Assembly (NCBI RefSeq): GCF_016406145.1
Contig: NZ_CP066306.1
Location: forward strand, 1,984,001-2,048,000
Length of the DNA: 64,000 nt
Direction of reading: 5' to 3'
Origin: Pseudomonas putida
GTDB taxonomy: Bacteria > Pseudomonadota > Gammaproteobacteria > Pseudomonadales > Pseudomonadaceae
A program made the position numbers and the translations under genes. Shown here in pieces: positions 50,105 to 59,251 of this stretch. The first letter of the stretch is position 1, and every line of letters starts with the position of its first letter. The notes below the pieces were generated by a model. The model did not search any database, was not told where the DNA came from, and was given only the letters and a program-made list of their open reading frames with translations.

Positions 50105-52170
50105 CGGTCACGCTCCCAGGCTTGTTCGCGGGCCTGGGCCAACAGCTCCAGGCGGCGCGCGGCATCTTCATCGTCGAGCAGTTCGCGCACCGGGTGCTCG
50201 AATCGCCGGCGCCAGTTGGGGTGGCCTTCGGTCGTGCCGGGGAGGTTGGGTTGCTCTTCACTGCCGAGCAGGTCTTCGAGCGGGATCAGCACCAGCGGTG
50301 CGCGGGTGTGACCAACGTAACGGATGGCAGCATCGATCAAGTGGTCGTTGTCCTTTAGTGGGCCGTAATTGGCTTCCAGGGTGCGGCGCAGGCCGTCACG
50401 CTCTTTCTGTCGCGCCTGACGCCAGTGCAGCTCGGTGGCGTCATCGATCAGTTGCAGGCGCTGGCTCCAGTCGATGTCGCGGTTTTGCAGCCAGCCGGCC
50501 AGAGGTGCCAGGTCGTGGGTGCCGGTGGTGGCCAAGGCTTTGTCCGGCCAGTCGAGAATCGGCGTGAAGTGGCCGGGCTGAGCCTGCTCGAAAGGCAGTA
50601 CGCGCATGCCCAGCACGGCCTTGGCCGCCAGTTCTTCGCGCAGGCCTTCAGGCACGGTGCCCAGGTCTTCACCGAGGATGATTGCCTGGTGCCGCACTGA
50701 CTCCAGGGCCAGCAGGCGCAGCAGGTCCTCCAGCGGATACTGCAGGTAGGCCCCTTCGTCGGGCTTGCAGCCACGCGGGATCAGCCACAGGCGGCGCAGG
50801 CCCATCACATGGTCAATGCGCAGGCCGCCGGCATGGGCCAGGTTGGCCCGCAGCATTTCGATGAAGGCGCGGTAGCCATTGCGTTTGAGGCCTTCGGGCG
50901 AGAATGCGCAGATGCCCCAGTCCTGTCCGCTGCGGTTGAGGATGTCCGGCGGGGCGCCAACCTTCAGGTTGGCCAGCAACTCGTCCTGGCGGCTCCAGGC
51001 CTGGCTGCCGGCACCGTCGGCGCCCACCGCCAGGTCGGCGATCAGGCCGACCGCCATGCCGTTGCCACGGGCGGCTTCCTGCGCGCGCTGCAGGCTGCGC
51101 TCGGTCAGCCACTGGCAGAACGCATGGAACTCGACCTTGGCGGGATACGCGCTGGCGAAGGCCTCCACTTCTGGGTGATAGGGGTCGTGCCAGGCGCTCG
51201 GCCAGTTGCGCCAGTCGGCACCCAGGCCGTCGTCCACGGCGTGTGCCTGCAGCACTTCAAAGCGGCAGTGGTGCTCCAGCGCCTGGCCACCGGCCTCGCG
51301 GAAGCTCTCGAAGTCTTTGCGCAGGGGGTGATCCGCCTGGATGAAACTCTGGTACAGCGCGTCGAGCAGGCGCAGGCGGGCGTCGGCGGCGCGTGGCCAG
51401 TCGACCAGCGGGCGTTGCTCGAGGTCTTCCAGGGTTTGCTCCAGGCCACAGGCCTCGACGGCCATGCGCACGGCACGTTCACCGAGCACGGCAGCGGGGC
51501 TGGCATACAGGGGGTTGAGCAGCAGGCGGCTGGAGGGTGAGTAGGGGCTGTAGTGTTGCTGGTCGAACGCTGACAGGGCGTGGATCGGGCTGATGGCGAG
51601 GGCGTCGGCACCACGTTCTGCCGCGCTGCGCGCCAGTTGCTCCAGGGCCAGGCAGTCGCCGTAGCCGCCATCACCTGGGCGGCGCAGGCTGTAAAGCTGC
51701 GCCGCAATGCCCCAGCAGCGCGGTGGCGGCTGTTCGACAGCGTCCTCCAGGCTGTGGCAACGCAGCGGCGCCACGGCCACTGTGAAAGTACGGCCATCGA
51801 TAGCGATGCGGTGATAGCCCAAGGGCAATGCGCCAGGCAGTTGTGCCTGGTTGTCGAGGGTCAGATCGAGCTGGCTGTCGTCTTCCAGGGTGCAGCGGGC
51901 GGCGCTGCCTGCGCTGAAGTAGCGCGCCAGTGCCAAAGGCTGGCCAAGGTCGGCGGTCAACAGCGGCGGTAAGTGTTCGCTGTCTTCGGCGGCGTCCACG
52001 GCGCGCAGGCTGTCTTGGATGGCACGGTCGTCACTGGCCGGGTGGCCGAGCGCTTCAAGGACCTTGCGCAGCACCTCGTCGCTGACCTGTTGCGGCCTGT
52101 TGTTGGCGTCGATCCAGTCGCGGGCCAGCCCTACACGGGCAGCCAGGCGGTGTAATGCGGTTTCACTCAT
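50101..52170 (-). CDS. malQ: 4-alpha-glucanotransferase (amylomaltase)
   Basis: 689 residues, GH77. Visible are WGIAAQLYSLRRPGDGGYGDC near 160, the nucleophile segment ALRIDHVMGLRRLW (here GLRIDHVMGL, near 440), ILGEDLGTVPEGLRE with the acid/base Glu near 490, and TGTHDLAPLAGW. An N-terminal region of about 140 residues precedes the barrel, as in enterobacterial MalQ. It disproportionates malto-oligosaccharides, lengthening short chains left by TreZ and GlgX. It overlaps treZ and treY by four bases on each side. Confidence 0.94.
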   Translation of the reverse strand: MSETALHRLAARVGLARDWIDANNRPQQVSDEVLRKVLEALGHPASDDRAIQDSLRAVDAAEDSEHLPPLLTADLGQPLALARYFSAGSAARCTLEDDSQLDLTLDNQAQLPGALPLGYHRIAIDGRTFTVAVAPLRCHSLEDAVEQPPPRCWGIAAQLYSLRRPGDGGYGDCLALEQLARSAAERGADALAISPIHALSAFDQQHYSPYSPSSRLLLNPLYASPAAVLGERAVRMAVEACGLEQTLEDLEQRPLVDWPRAADARLRLLDALYQSFIQADHPLRKDFESFREAGGQALEHHCRFEVLQAHAVDDGLGADWRNWPSAWHDPYHPEVEAFASAYPAKVEFHAFCQWLTERSLQRAQEAARGNGMAVGLIADLAVGADGAGSQAWSRQDELLANLKVGAPPDILNRSGQDWGICAFSPEGLKRNGYRAFIEMLRANLAHAGGLRIDHVMGLRRLWLIPRGCKPDEGAYLQYPLEDLLRLLALESVRHQAIILGEDLGTVPEGLREELAAKAVLGMRVLPFEQAQPGHFTPILDWPDKALATTGTHDLAPLAGWLQNRDIDWSQRLQLIDDATELHWRQARQKERDGLRRTLEANYGPLKDNDHLIDAAIRYVGHTRAPLVLIPLEDLLGSEEQPNLPGTTEGHPNWRRRFEHPVRELLDDEDAARRLELLAQAREQAWERDR

Positions 52171-53909
52171 GGGCGCTCCTGGCCAGGTGCAAGCAGGCTG
52201 ACCACGCAGCTGTACGCAGACAGTGCGGTGTCGGGGTGCGTGGTGTCGCTACTGTCGAACAGGCGGTGTTCGGCAGCGGGCAGTTCGACCGGCTGTGGCG
52301 TGGCGGCCAGGTTCAGGTCGATGCGCAGGGTGTTGCCATTGCCCAGGCGCCAGCGTGCGGTCAGCGCCTTGTCGCCCAGCACGTCGGCGCCCAGCGCACG
52401 GCTGCCTGGCAGGTGCGGTATGACATGGCGCCGGCGCAGTTCGAGCAGTTGCTGATAAAGGCCGTGCCAGCCGGCGATGACTTCCTGACGCTGTGGCCGT
52501 GAGGCCTGGAATGTCTGCTCGGCATTGGGGTCGGGGATGCGCTCGCGCTGCTCGGGGTCGGCAAAGGCGGTGAAGTGGGCGAATTCGCCACGCCGACCTT
52601 CGCGCACGGCATCGGCCAGCTCGTCATGGAAGTCGGTGAAGAACAGAAACGGCCGGCAACTGCCATCCTCGTCCCCCATGAACAACAGCGGGATCATCGG
52701 CGACAGCAGCAACAGGCCGGTAGCGGCGCGCAGGGCAGGGACCGGGCACAGGCGGGTCAGGCGTTCGCCCAGGGCGCGGTTGCCGATCTGGTCGTGGTTT
52801 TGTAGAAACAGTACGAACGAACTGGGCTCAAGGTGGCCACTTGGTTCGCCGCGCGGCTGGCCATGGCGGTTGGCCTGGCCCTGGAACACGAACCCTTCGG
52901 ACAGGCAGCGGGCCAGCTGGTTGATTGGCTGTTGCTGATAGTCGGCGTAGTACCCTTCGGTTTCACCCGTGAGCAGCACGTGCAGGGCATTGTGACCATC
53001 GTCGTTCCACTGGGCATCAAAGCCCTGTTCCAGCAAGAACGCCTGGTTGTGTTCATTCTCCAGCATCAGCCACACCTGCCGGCCAGGTTCCACCGCAGCG
53101 CGTACCCGTTGCGCCAGCTCGACCAGGAAGTCGGGCTGGTCGATGGCATGCACTGCATCCAGGCGCAGGCCGTCGCAGCGGTAGTCGCACAGCCACATCA
53201 GGGCGTTCTGGATGAAGAACTCGCGCACCTCTGGCCGTCGGAAGTCGATGGCTGCGCCCCAGGGCGTCTGCCGGTCCTCTCGGAAAAACGGGCTGGCGTA
53301 CTGGTGCAGGTAGTTGCCGTCCGGCCCGAAGTGGTTGTAGACCACATCCACCACTACCATCAGGCCCTCGCCGTGGGCGTTGTCGACCAGCGCGCACAAT
53401 TGCTCAGGGCTGCCATAGCTGTGCTGCGGCGCGTATGGCAGCACGCCGTCGTAGCCCCAGTTACGCTCGCCAGGGAACTGCCCCAGCGGCATCAGCTCGA
53501 TGGCGCTGATGCCAAGCTCTGCCAGGCGCGGCAGATGCCGGGCGACACCAGGGTAGCCCTCGAGCACGCCGACGTGCAGTTCCTGAATCACCGCTTCGTG
53601 CCAAGGGCGGCCTAGCCAGGAGTGTTGCCAGGCGTAAGCCTGGGTATCAACCACCTGGCTCGGCCCCTGCACGCCGTCCGGCTGATAGCGCGAGGCCGGG
53701 TCGGCCACCAGAAGCTTGCCGTCTATGCGGTACTTATAACGATCGCCTGCCTTGCACGGGGCAATCCCCGTGTACCAGCCATCTTCGTCGGGCAGCAACT
53801 CGACAGGGGGCTGCTGCTCCAGTTCCAAGCTCACGTTGCGCGCATCCGGCGCCCACAGGGCGAAGCGCGCCGACGTGGCGTCCAGTAGGTGTGCGCCATG
53901 CCTGTGCAT
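52167..53909 (-). CDS. treZ: malto-oligosyltrehalose trehalohydrolase
   Basis: 580 residues from ATG 53909, preceded by GGGGAT. A longer open frame would run into glgA. An N-terminal CBM48-like domain (about 1-100, RFALWAPDARNVSLELEQ) precedes the GH13 barrel with YNHFGPDGNYLHQYASPFFRED, DGLRLDAVHAID (nucleophile) and LMLENEHNQAF (acid/base). It hydrolyses maltooligosyl-trehalose made by TreY to free trehalose. It lies 14 bases after glgA. Confidence 0.95.
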   Translation of the reverse strand: MHRHGAHLLDATSARFALWAPDARNVSLELEQQPPVELLPDEDGWYTGIAPCKAGDRYKYRIDGKLLVADPASRYQPDGVQGPSQVVDTQAYAWQHSWLGRPWHEAVIQELHVGVLEGYPGVARHLPRLAELGISAIELMPLGQFPGERNWGYDGVLPYAPQHSYGSPEQLCALVDNAHGEGLMVVVDVVYNHFGPDGNYLHQYASPFFREDRQTPWGAAIDFRRPEVREFFIQNALMWLCDYRCDGLRLDAVHAIDQPDFLVELAQRVRAAVEPGRQVWLMLENEHNQAFLLEQGFDAQWNDDGHNALHVLLTGETEGYYADYQQQPINQLARCLSEGFVFQGQANRHGQPRGEPSGHLEPSSFVLFLQNHDQIGNRALGERLTRLCPVPALRAATGLLLLSPMIPLLFMGDEDGSCRPFLFFTDFHDELADAVREGRRGEFAHFTAFADPEQRERIPDPNAEQTFQASRPQRQEVIAGWHGLYQQLLELRRRHVIPHLPGSRALGADVLGDKALTARWRLGNGNTLRIDLNLAATPQPVELPAAEHRLFDSSDTTHPDTALSAYSCVVSLLAPGQERP

Positions 53910-53923
53910 CTTCGAATCCCCGC

Positions 53924-55483
53924 TCAGTAGTGGTTCAACTGTGCCTGTTTGACCAGGTCCTCGTAGAGACGGGCGTAGGGCTCGACCGCCTGGCACCAGT
54001 TGAACGGCTGGGTCATCGACAGGCAGCGCATGGCATTGAGCAAGTCCTTCTTGCCGTAGATATAGAAGGCACGGCTCAGCGCCTCGCGGTAGCTATCAGC
54101 GGACGATTCGTTGAACAGAAAACCGGTGACGCCGTTCTCGATGGTGTCGGCCAGCCCGCCGGTGTTGCGCGCCACGGGCAACGAGCCAAAACGCTGTGCG
54201 TACATCTGGCTCAGCCCACAGGGCTCGTAACGCGAGGGCATCAGCAGAAAATCGCTGCCGGCGAACATGCGCCGTGCATCGGTTTCGTTGAAACCGATAC
54301 GCACGCCGATACGGCCAGGGTGACGCAGGGCCAGTTCGCGCATGGCCTGCTCTTCTTCAGGCTCGCCACGGCCGATGATCGCGATTTGTCCGCCCTGCTC
54401 GACGATGTAGTCGGCCACGGCCAAGGTCAGGTCCAGGCCTTTCTGGAATACCAGGCGTGAGACCACGGCGAACAATGGCCCTTCGCTGGAGTCGAGCTCG
54501 AACAGGCGGCGGACTTCTTCAGCATTGCGCGCCTTGCCATCCCAGTCGTTGATGCTGAAGTTGTGCTGCAGATGCTGGTCGGTGGCCGAATCCCAGCTTT
54601 CGTCGATGCCGTTGGGGATGCCGCCGAGCAGGCCTTGCTGGGCCTTGCTGGCGAGGAAGCCATCCAGGCCGCAGCCGAATTCTGGTGTGGTGATTTCGCG
54701 GGCGTAGGTGGCACTGACGGTGGTGATATGGCTGGAGTAGGCCAGGCCGGCTTTGAGGAAGGACAGCTTGCCGTAGAACTCCATGCCTTCCTGCTGCATG
54801 GCATGGTCAGGGATCGCCAGCTCCGGGCTGCAGGCGCGGCTGTACACGCCCTGGTAGGCCAGGTTGTGAATGGTGAACAGGGTCGGGGTGCTCAGCCCGC
54901 GCCAGTGCATGTAGGCCGGGGCCAGGCCTGCGGGCCAGTCATGGGCGTGCACCACTTCGGGCTTCCAGTGGATCTTGCCTTCACCGGCCGCGATCTCGGC
55001 TGCGGCAAGGCCAAGCCGGGCGAAGCGGATGTGGTTGTCGGGCCAGTCGCGGCCGTTGTTGGCACCATAGGGTGTGCCGTCGCGCTGATACAGTTCGGGG
55101 CAGATCAGCACGTAGATGACCAGGCCGTCAGCCATGTCCATACGGCCGATCTTGCACGGCGGCAGGGCAGCGTGGCCGCCGAGTTCGCCGACGATATGAA
55201 TGGGGTTGTCGCTTTCCATCACCTGGCTGTAGCCGGGGATCAGCACACGAACATCGTGCAGGTGCGCCAATGCTCGCGGCAGTGCAGCCGAAACGTCGCC
55301 CAGGCCGCCGGTCTTGATCAGGTCGGCAATTTCGGAGGTGACGAACAGGATCTTGCGTTTGTTGGGGTTGTGCTGGCGCTGCGCGCCGGGTGCCTTGACT
55401 GTCGTGGCGAAATCTGGTGTGAGCGGTTCGCGGTTTTCCGGTTTGAATGAATCTACGTGAGGTTCGACAGCGGCACTGATCAT
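53924..55483 (-). CDS. glgA: glycogen/alpha-glucan synthase (GT5)
   Basis: 519 residues from ATG 55483 (GGAGAG upstream). An unusual extension of about 40 residues, rich in Pro and charged residues, precedes the GT-B domain. KTGGLGDVSAALP at 57-69 is the ADP-glucose/acceptor loop of GlgA. HAHDWPAGLAPAY and the C-terminal PSRYEPCGLSQMYAQRFGSLPVARNTGGLADT with its catalytic Glu are intact. It elongates alpha-1,4-glucan from ADP-glucose. No glgC is present in the window to supply that donor. It is the first gene of the six-gene operon. Confidence 0.94.
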   Translation of the reverse strand: MISAAVEPHVDSFKPENREPLTPDFATTVKAPGAQRQHNPNKRKILFVTSEIADLIKTGGLGDVSAALPRALAHLHDVRVLIPGYSQVMESDNPIHIVGELGGHAALPPCKIGRMDMADGLVIYVLICPELYQRDGTPYGANNGRDWPDNHIRFARLGLAAAEIAAGEGKIHWKPEVVHAHDWPAGLAPAYMHWRGLSTPTLFTIHNLAYQGVYSRACSPELAIPDHAMQQEGMEFYGKLSFLKAGLAYSSHITTVSATYAREITTPEFGCGLDGFLASKAQQGLLGGIPNGIDESWDSATDQHLQHNFSINDWDGKARNAEEVRRLFELDSSEGPLFAVVSRLVFQKGLDLTLAVADYIVEQGGQIAIIGRGEPEEEQAMRELALRHPGRIGVRIGFNETDARRMFAGSDFLLMPSRYEPCGLSQMYAQRFGSLPVARNTGGLADTIENGVTGFLFNESSADSYREALSRAFYIYGKKDLLNAMRCLSMTQPFNWCQAVEPYARLYEDLVKQAQLNHY

Positions 55484-56017
55484 ACTTCTCTCCGTCCCTA
55501 TGGTGTGGCCGAGTGCTGGCACCCGTTTGCTTTATTTCGTGCTGGTTATCTCTGTTTCGTGTGTTCGTAGTGCGGTCCTTGCCCCAAGGTCGTGCGCGCA
55601 GGCACGGCGCGATCGGCATTCCCGCCGAAAGCGTTTGGTCTGGAAGGAGTGAGCGGGCTGCAGCGAGGGGTGCCCCATTGCTTTGGCCTACTTAAGTTCC
55701 TGACCCGTCGCCTTTTGCAAAAGTTCGACTTTTTTCATGTCGCCTCTTCCCTGAGCAAATCGCGGGCCGAAAGCTGAGTGTAGGAGACCGGAAGTAAAAA
55801 GGGTGACCCACTGGTCACTTTCGTTATGACGCGAGTTAGACGCAAACGTTGGCGTGTGTCTTCGCTTTGAGAGGGGGTGTTCCAAGAGAGGGCGCAGGCA
55901 AATTTTGGGGGGCCATTTTGTGGCGAAAAAGGGTGCATGCACCGTTATGGTGCGTGGTGGGGCTTACCCATATTGGCCTTCTCGCAGGTCGATCTGCGAA
56001 AAGGCCGACACCTGCAG
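55484..56017. other. intergenic region upstream of glgA
   Basis: About 530 bases containing the glgA operon promoter. It holds an inverted repeat GTGACC-cact-GGTCAC at 55803-55818. It also holds a 16-codon minus-strand open frame at 55688-55738 (MKKVELLQKATGQELK) with a GGAAGAGG ribosome-like site, which may be a leader peptide. The terminator hairpin of the esterase gene lies at 55975-56006. No sigma-70 promoter of good quality was found by eye, so an alternative sigma factor is possible. Confidence 0.45.
55975..56006 (-). terminator. terminator/REP-like hairpin after the esterase gene
   Basis: GGCCTTcTCGCAG-gtcgat-CTGCGAaAAGGCC is a 13-bp stem with one mismatch, 12 bases after the esterase stop. 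There is only a weak T tract on the minus strand. Confidence 0.55.
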
Positions 56018-56854
56018 CTAGAACCTGCGGGTACTGATCAACTCATCCAGGACCCGTGTCGGCACCCTGAACGGCACCGACATGTGATCTTCCCCAGCCT
56101 CGAGCTGGAAATCACTGCGCAGTCCGTACTGCGACAGTGCCTCCAGGCGCAATTGCAGGGCCCGGGCATCCTGAATCTCCTGGGGCATCTCGCGGTCACC
56201 GATCAACAACGTGAGGCTGCTGTGGGTCAGGTCCAGCTGCCCGGCATGGGCACGCCGCGTGAATGTACGCTCATGGGCCATCAGGTAGCGGTCACGCCAC
56301 CACAGGCTCGGGCTGATGGCGATCACGTGCTGGAACAGTTGCGGTCGGGTAAACAGCGCATACACGCCGAACATGCCACCGAACGAATGCCCGATCAGGC
56401 TGCGCTGGTCCTGATCGACCTTGAAACGGGCATTGACCTTTGGCATCAGGCGTTTTTCGATGAAGTCCAGGAACAGGTCCTGGCCACCTTGGGGTGGTTT
56501 GTTGCGCTCGGCAGGTTGCGGTGGCGACAGGTCGAAGGCGCGGCGTTCGAAGTCCAGTGGGGTGTCGCTGGGGTAGCCGATGGCGACCAGTATCGCGCCG
56601 CGCAGCCGGTCTTGAGCGCGCTTGGCGGCATGAAACGCCGGGAAGTAGGCGTTACCGTCAAGCAGGTAGATCACCGGGTAGCCGCCGGTCCAGGGCACAT
56701 CGCCCTCCGGGAGGCTGATCATGATCCGGTATTCGCGGCCCTCGGCACTTGTCATGGACCATTGCTCAGTGCCATCCAGCGTCACCGGCGCGGCGTGGGC
56801 CAGGCTGGCAAGCAATAGAGTGCCCAGCCAGATCATTAGTGTGCGCATGTTCAT
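56018..56854 (-). CDS. periplasmic siderophore-esterase-like alpha/beta hydrolase
   Basis: 278 residues. The signal peptide is MNMRTLMIWLGTLLLASLAHA. The alpha/beta hydrolase of the IroE/Fes/esterase-D type shows VIYLLDGNAYFPAF near 61-74, GHSFGG at 155-160 with nucleophile Ser157, YALFTRPQLFQHVIAISPSLWW, and the C-terminal GEDHMSVPFR holding the catalytic His. It starts five bases after the TonB receptor stop, so it is the last gene of that unit. It likely hydrolyses an imported siderophore in the periplasm to free iron. A trilactone siderophore is plausible, but the substrate is inferred. Confidence 0.83.
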   Translation of the reverse strand: MNMRTLMIWLGTLLLASLAHAAPVTLDGTEQWSMTSAEGREYRIMISLPEGDVPWTGGYPVIYLLDGNAYFPAFHAAKRAQDRLRGAILVAIGYPSDTPLDFERRAFDLSPPQPAERNKPPQGGQDLFLDFIEKRLMPKVNARFKVDQDQRSLIGHSFGGMFGVYALFTRPQLFQHVIAISPSLWWRDRYLMAHERTFTRRAHAGQLDLTHSSLTLLIGDREMPQEIQDARALQLRLEALSQYGLRSDFQLEAGEDHMSVPFRVPTRVLDELISTRRF

Positions 56855-56859
56855 CCCCC

Positions 56860-59199
56860 TTACCAGCGATAACTCAGACTGGTGACCACGCTGCGCGCTT
56901 CACCCCGGTAGCAGTAGCCCTGCTGGCAGTTGATATAGCGTTTGTCGAACAGGTTGCGCGCATTGAGCGCCAGGCGAACGCCATCCAGGCCGCCGCCGAA
57001 GTCGTAGTGCACGCCGGCATCGACCAGTGTGTAGCCTTCATTCTTCACGGTGTTCTGTGCATCGCCGTAGTTGCTGCCGGTGTAGCGGGCACCGCCAGAG
57101 ACGCCTACGCCCATCGGCAGGCGGTAGTCGAGCCAGACAGAAGCAAGATGGCGGGGAACGTCCAGTGGCTGCTTGCCTTCATTGCCATCGTTGCTTTCAG
57201 TCACTTCGGGGTCGTTGAAGCTGTAGCTGGCGGTCATCTTCAGCCGGTCGCTGAGGTCGGAAACGGCTTCCAGTTCCAAGCCCTTGGAGACCTGCTCGCC
57301 AGTGGCGATACTGTTGATCGGGTTGGCCAGGTCGCGGGTAAGCACGTTCTTCTGGGTCAGGTGGTACAGCGAGGCGGTGAGCATCGTTGCGCTGCCTGGT
57401 GGCTGGTACTTCAAGCCCACTTCGTATTGTTCGCCTTCGGTGGGTTTGTAGGCACCGCTGCCACTCTGTGGCTGGAACGAGGTGGCGTAGCTGGCGTAGG
57501 GTGCCAGGCCGTTGTCGAACAGGTAGAGCGCGCCGACCGAGCCAGTGGTGGCTGAGTCACTGGTCTTGCGGTTGATGCCGCTGAGGTTGTCGCTGCGCCG
57601 TACATGCACGAAGTCGCGGCGCAAGCCGGCCGAAAGCCGCCAGCGGTCGAGGTCGATCTGGTCCTGCAGGTACAGGCCGGTGCGTTGCTCCAGGCCATCT
57701 TCGTCCGCCAGCGGCGTACCCGGTTTGGCGACAGGTTGGTGGTAGTCGGGCGCGAAGCGGTCGATCGACGGCGCCGGGCCGCTGGCATACAGCAATGAGG
57801 TGTCGATCCAGCCGTAGTCCACGCCGGTCAGCAAGGTGTGGTGCAGGGTGCCGGTCGCAAAACGGCTGACCAGGCGCGTATCGGCCGAGACACTCGACAT
57901 GTCTTCGTACACACCGATGGCATCGCGGTCGAGAATGTGCCCCTCGCGCTCCTGATAAGGTTGCAGGTACTGGTTGGTGGTATCGACCTGGCCGTAACGC
58001 AGGTTCTGCTGGAGGCTGAAGGTGTCGTTGAAGATGTGCTCGAATTCGTAGCCAAAGGTCCATTGGCGCTGTTGCAGCTTGTCGAAGTACTCGTCACCCT
58101 GCCAGAAATTGCTCAGGTGCTCGCCCTGCTGGTAGAGCATCGGTGAGGCGGCTGTCTCGCGTTCCTGGTATTGCGCCAGCAGGGTCAGGCTGGTGTCTGG
58201 GTCGATCTGCCAGGTCAGCGAGGGTGCGATCAGGCGCACGTCGTTGTTCAACTGCTCGATATAGTTTTCGGCATCGCGGTACACACCCACAACGCGGTAT
58301 AGCAGGTCGCCGGACTCGTTCAGCTTGCCACCCAGGTCGAATTGCCCTTGTTGGTGGTTGTAGTTGCCCGACTGGATCTGCACTTCGTTTTTTGCCTGCA
58401 GGCCAGGGCGTTTGCTGACCCGGTTGACCATGCCGCCGGGGCTGATCTGCCCGTACATCACCGACGACGGGCCTTTGAGCACTTCGATGCGCTCCAGGTT
58501 GTAGGCTTCGGTCTGGTATAGCGACAACCAGCCGCTGCCGGGTTGGCGCAGGCCATCGAGAAAGTCCGCGCCCATGGTGGTTTCGAAGCCACGGATGCTG
58601 ATCATGTCGAAACGTGGGTCCAGGCCTGATGCTCCTACCCGTACACCGGCAGTGTAGGCCACGGCATCCTCGACGCGGTCGACCTTGCGGTCGGCGATCT
58701 GCTCGGCGGTGACCACGCTGATGCTCTGCGCGGTTTCCAGGATGGGCCGGTCGGTCTTGGTGGCGCTGCTGGCGTTGCTGGCGAAGTAGCCCTCGACGGG
58801 CGCGAAGGCGCTTTGCGAGGCGGTTGCGTCGATGCTGATCGGCTCCAGTTGCAAGCTGGCGTCGCCCTGGCTGGGCAGCACCACATAACCGGCGCTGGAC
58901 TTGTGCAGTTGCAGGCCACTGCCACTGAGCAGTTGGTTTAGCCCGTCTTCCAGCGGGCCACCACCGGCCAGCCCGGGACTGTTCAGGCCGCGCACGGCCT
59001 CCGGCGAGAAGGACAGGGTGATCCCGGCACGTTCAGCGAAGGCACTCAGCGCCTGCCCCAGCGGGCCTGCCGGGATGCTCGGCGCGGTCGCTGTGGCGGC
59101 CAGCGCACCACCGGCGTGCAGGGCCAACGCAAGGTACACGGCACGTGACAAGGTTCGGGAGCAGCGGGGCGGTCGGGCAGGCAGCATGAAGCGATCCAT
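56860..59199 (-). CDS. TonB-dependent siderophore receptor with N-terminal signalling domain
   Basis: 779 residues. A signal peptide (to about 35, ALALHAGGALA) is followed by an STN signalling domain (about 45-95, IPAGPLGQALSAFAERAGITLSFSPEAV), a plug (about 145-265, SISVVTAEQIADRKVDRVEDAVAYTAGV, RIEVLKGPSSVMYGQISPGGMVNRVSKRP), and a 22-strand barrel ending LNARNLFDKRYINCQQGYCYRGEARSVVTSLSYRW. It resembles FpvA/FhuA/FoxA-type receptors of hydroxamate-like ferric siderophores. The STN domain would contact the FecR-like protein encoded upstream to induce transcription by the ECF sigma factor. Confidence 0.92.
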   Translation of the reverse strand: MDRFMLPARPPRCSRTLSRAVYLALALHAGGALAATATAPSIPAGPLGQALSAFAERAGITLSFSPEAVRGLNSPGLAGGGPLEDGLNQLLSGSGLQLHKSSAGYVVLPSQGDASLQLEPISIDATASQSAFAPVEGYFASNASSATKTDRPILETAQSISVVTAEQIADRKVDRVEDAVAYTAGVRVGASGLDPRFDMISIRGFETTMGADFLDGLRQPGSGWLSLYQTEAYNLERIEVLKGPSSVMYGQISPGGMVNRVSKRPGLQAKNEVQIQSGNYNHQQGQFDLGGKLNESGDLLYRVVGVYRDAENYIEQLNNDVRLIAPSLTWQIDPDTSLTLLAQYQERETAASPMLYQQGEHLSNFWQGDEYFDKLQQRQWTFGYEFEHIFNDTFSLQQNLRYGQVDTTNQYLQPYQEREGHILDRDAIGVYEDMSSVSADTRLVSRFATGTLHHTLLTGVDYGWIDTSLLYASGPAPSIDRFAPDYHQPVAKPGTPLADEDGLEQRTGLYLQDQIDLDRWRLSAGLRRDFVHVRRSDNLSGINRKTSDSATTGSVGALYLFDNGLAPYASYATSFQPQSGSGAYKPTEGEQYEVGLKYQPPGSATMLTASLYHLTQKNVLTRDLANPINSIATGEQVSKGLELEAVSDLSDRLKMTASYSFNDPEVTESNDGNEGKQPLDVPRHLASVWLDYRLPMGVGVSGGARYTGSNYGDAQNTVKNEGYTLVDAGVHYDFGGGLDGVRLALNARNLFDKRYINCQQGYCYRGEARSVVTSLSYRW

Positions 59200-59251
59200 T
59201 CAAGGGGTGATCATCCCTAACCGGATGAGCGCGTGAAGTCCGACAGATTTT

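Noticed and set aside
55688..55942. 84-codon minus-strand gene upstream of glgA
   Set aside because: No ribosome site for the full frame and an improbable sequence. Only its last 16 codons have a plausible start, reported as a weak finding.
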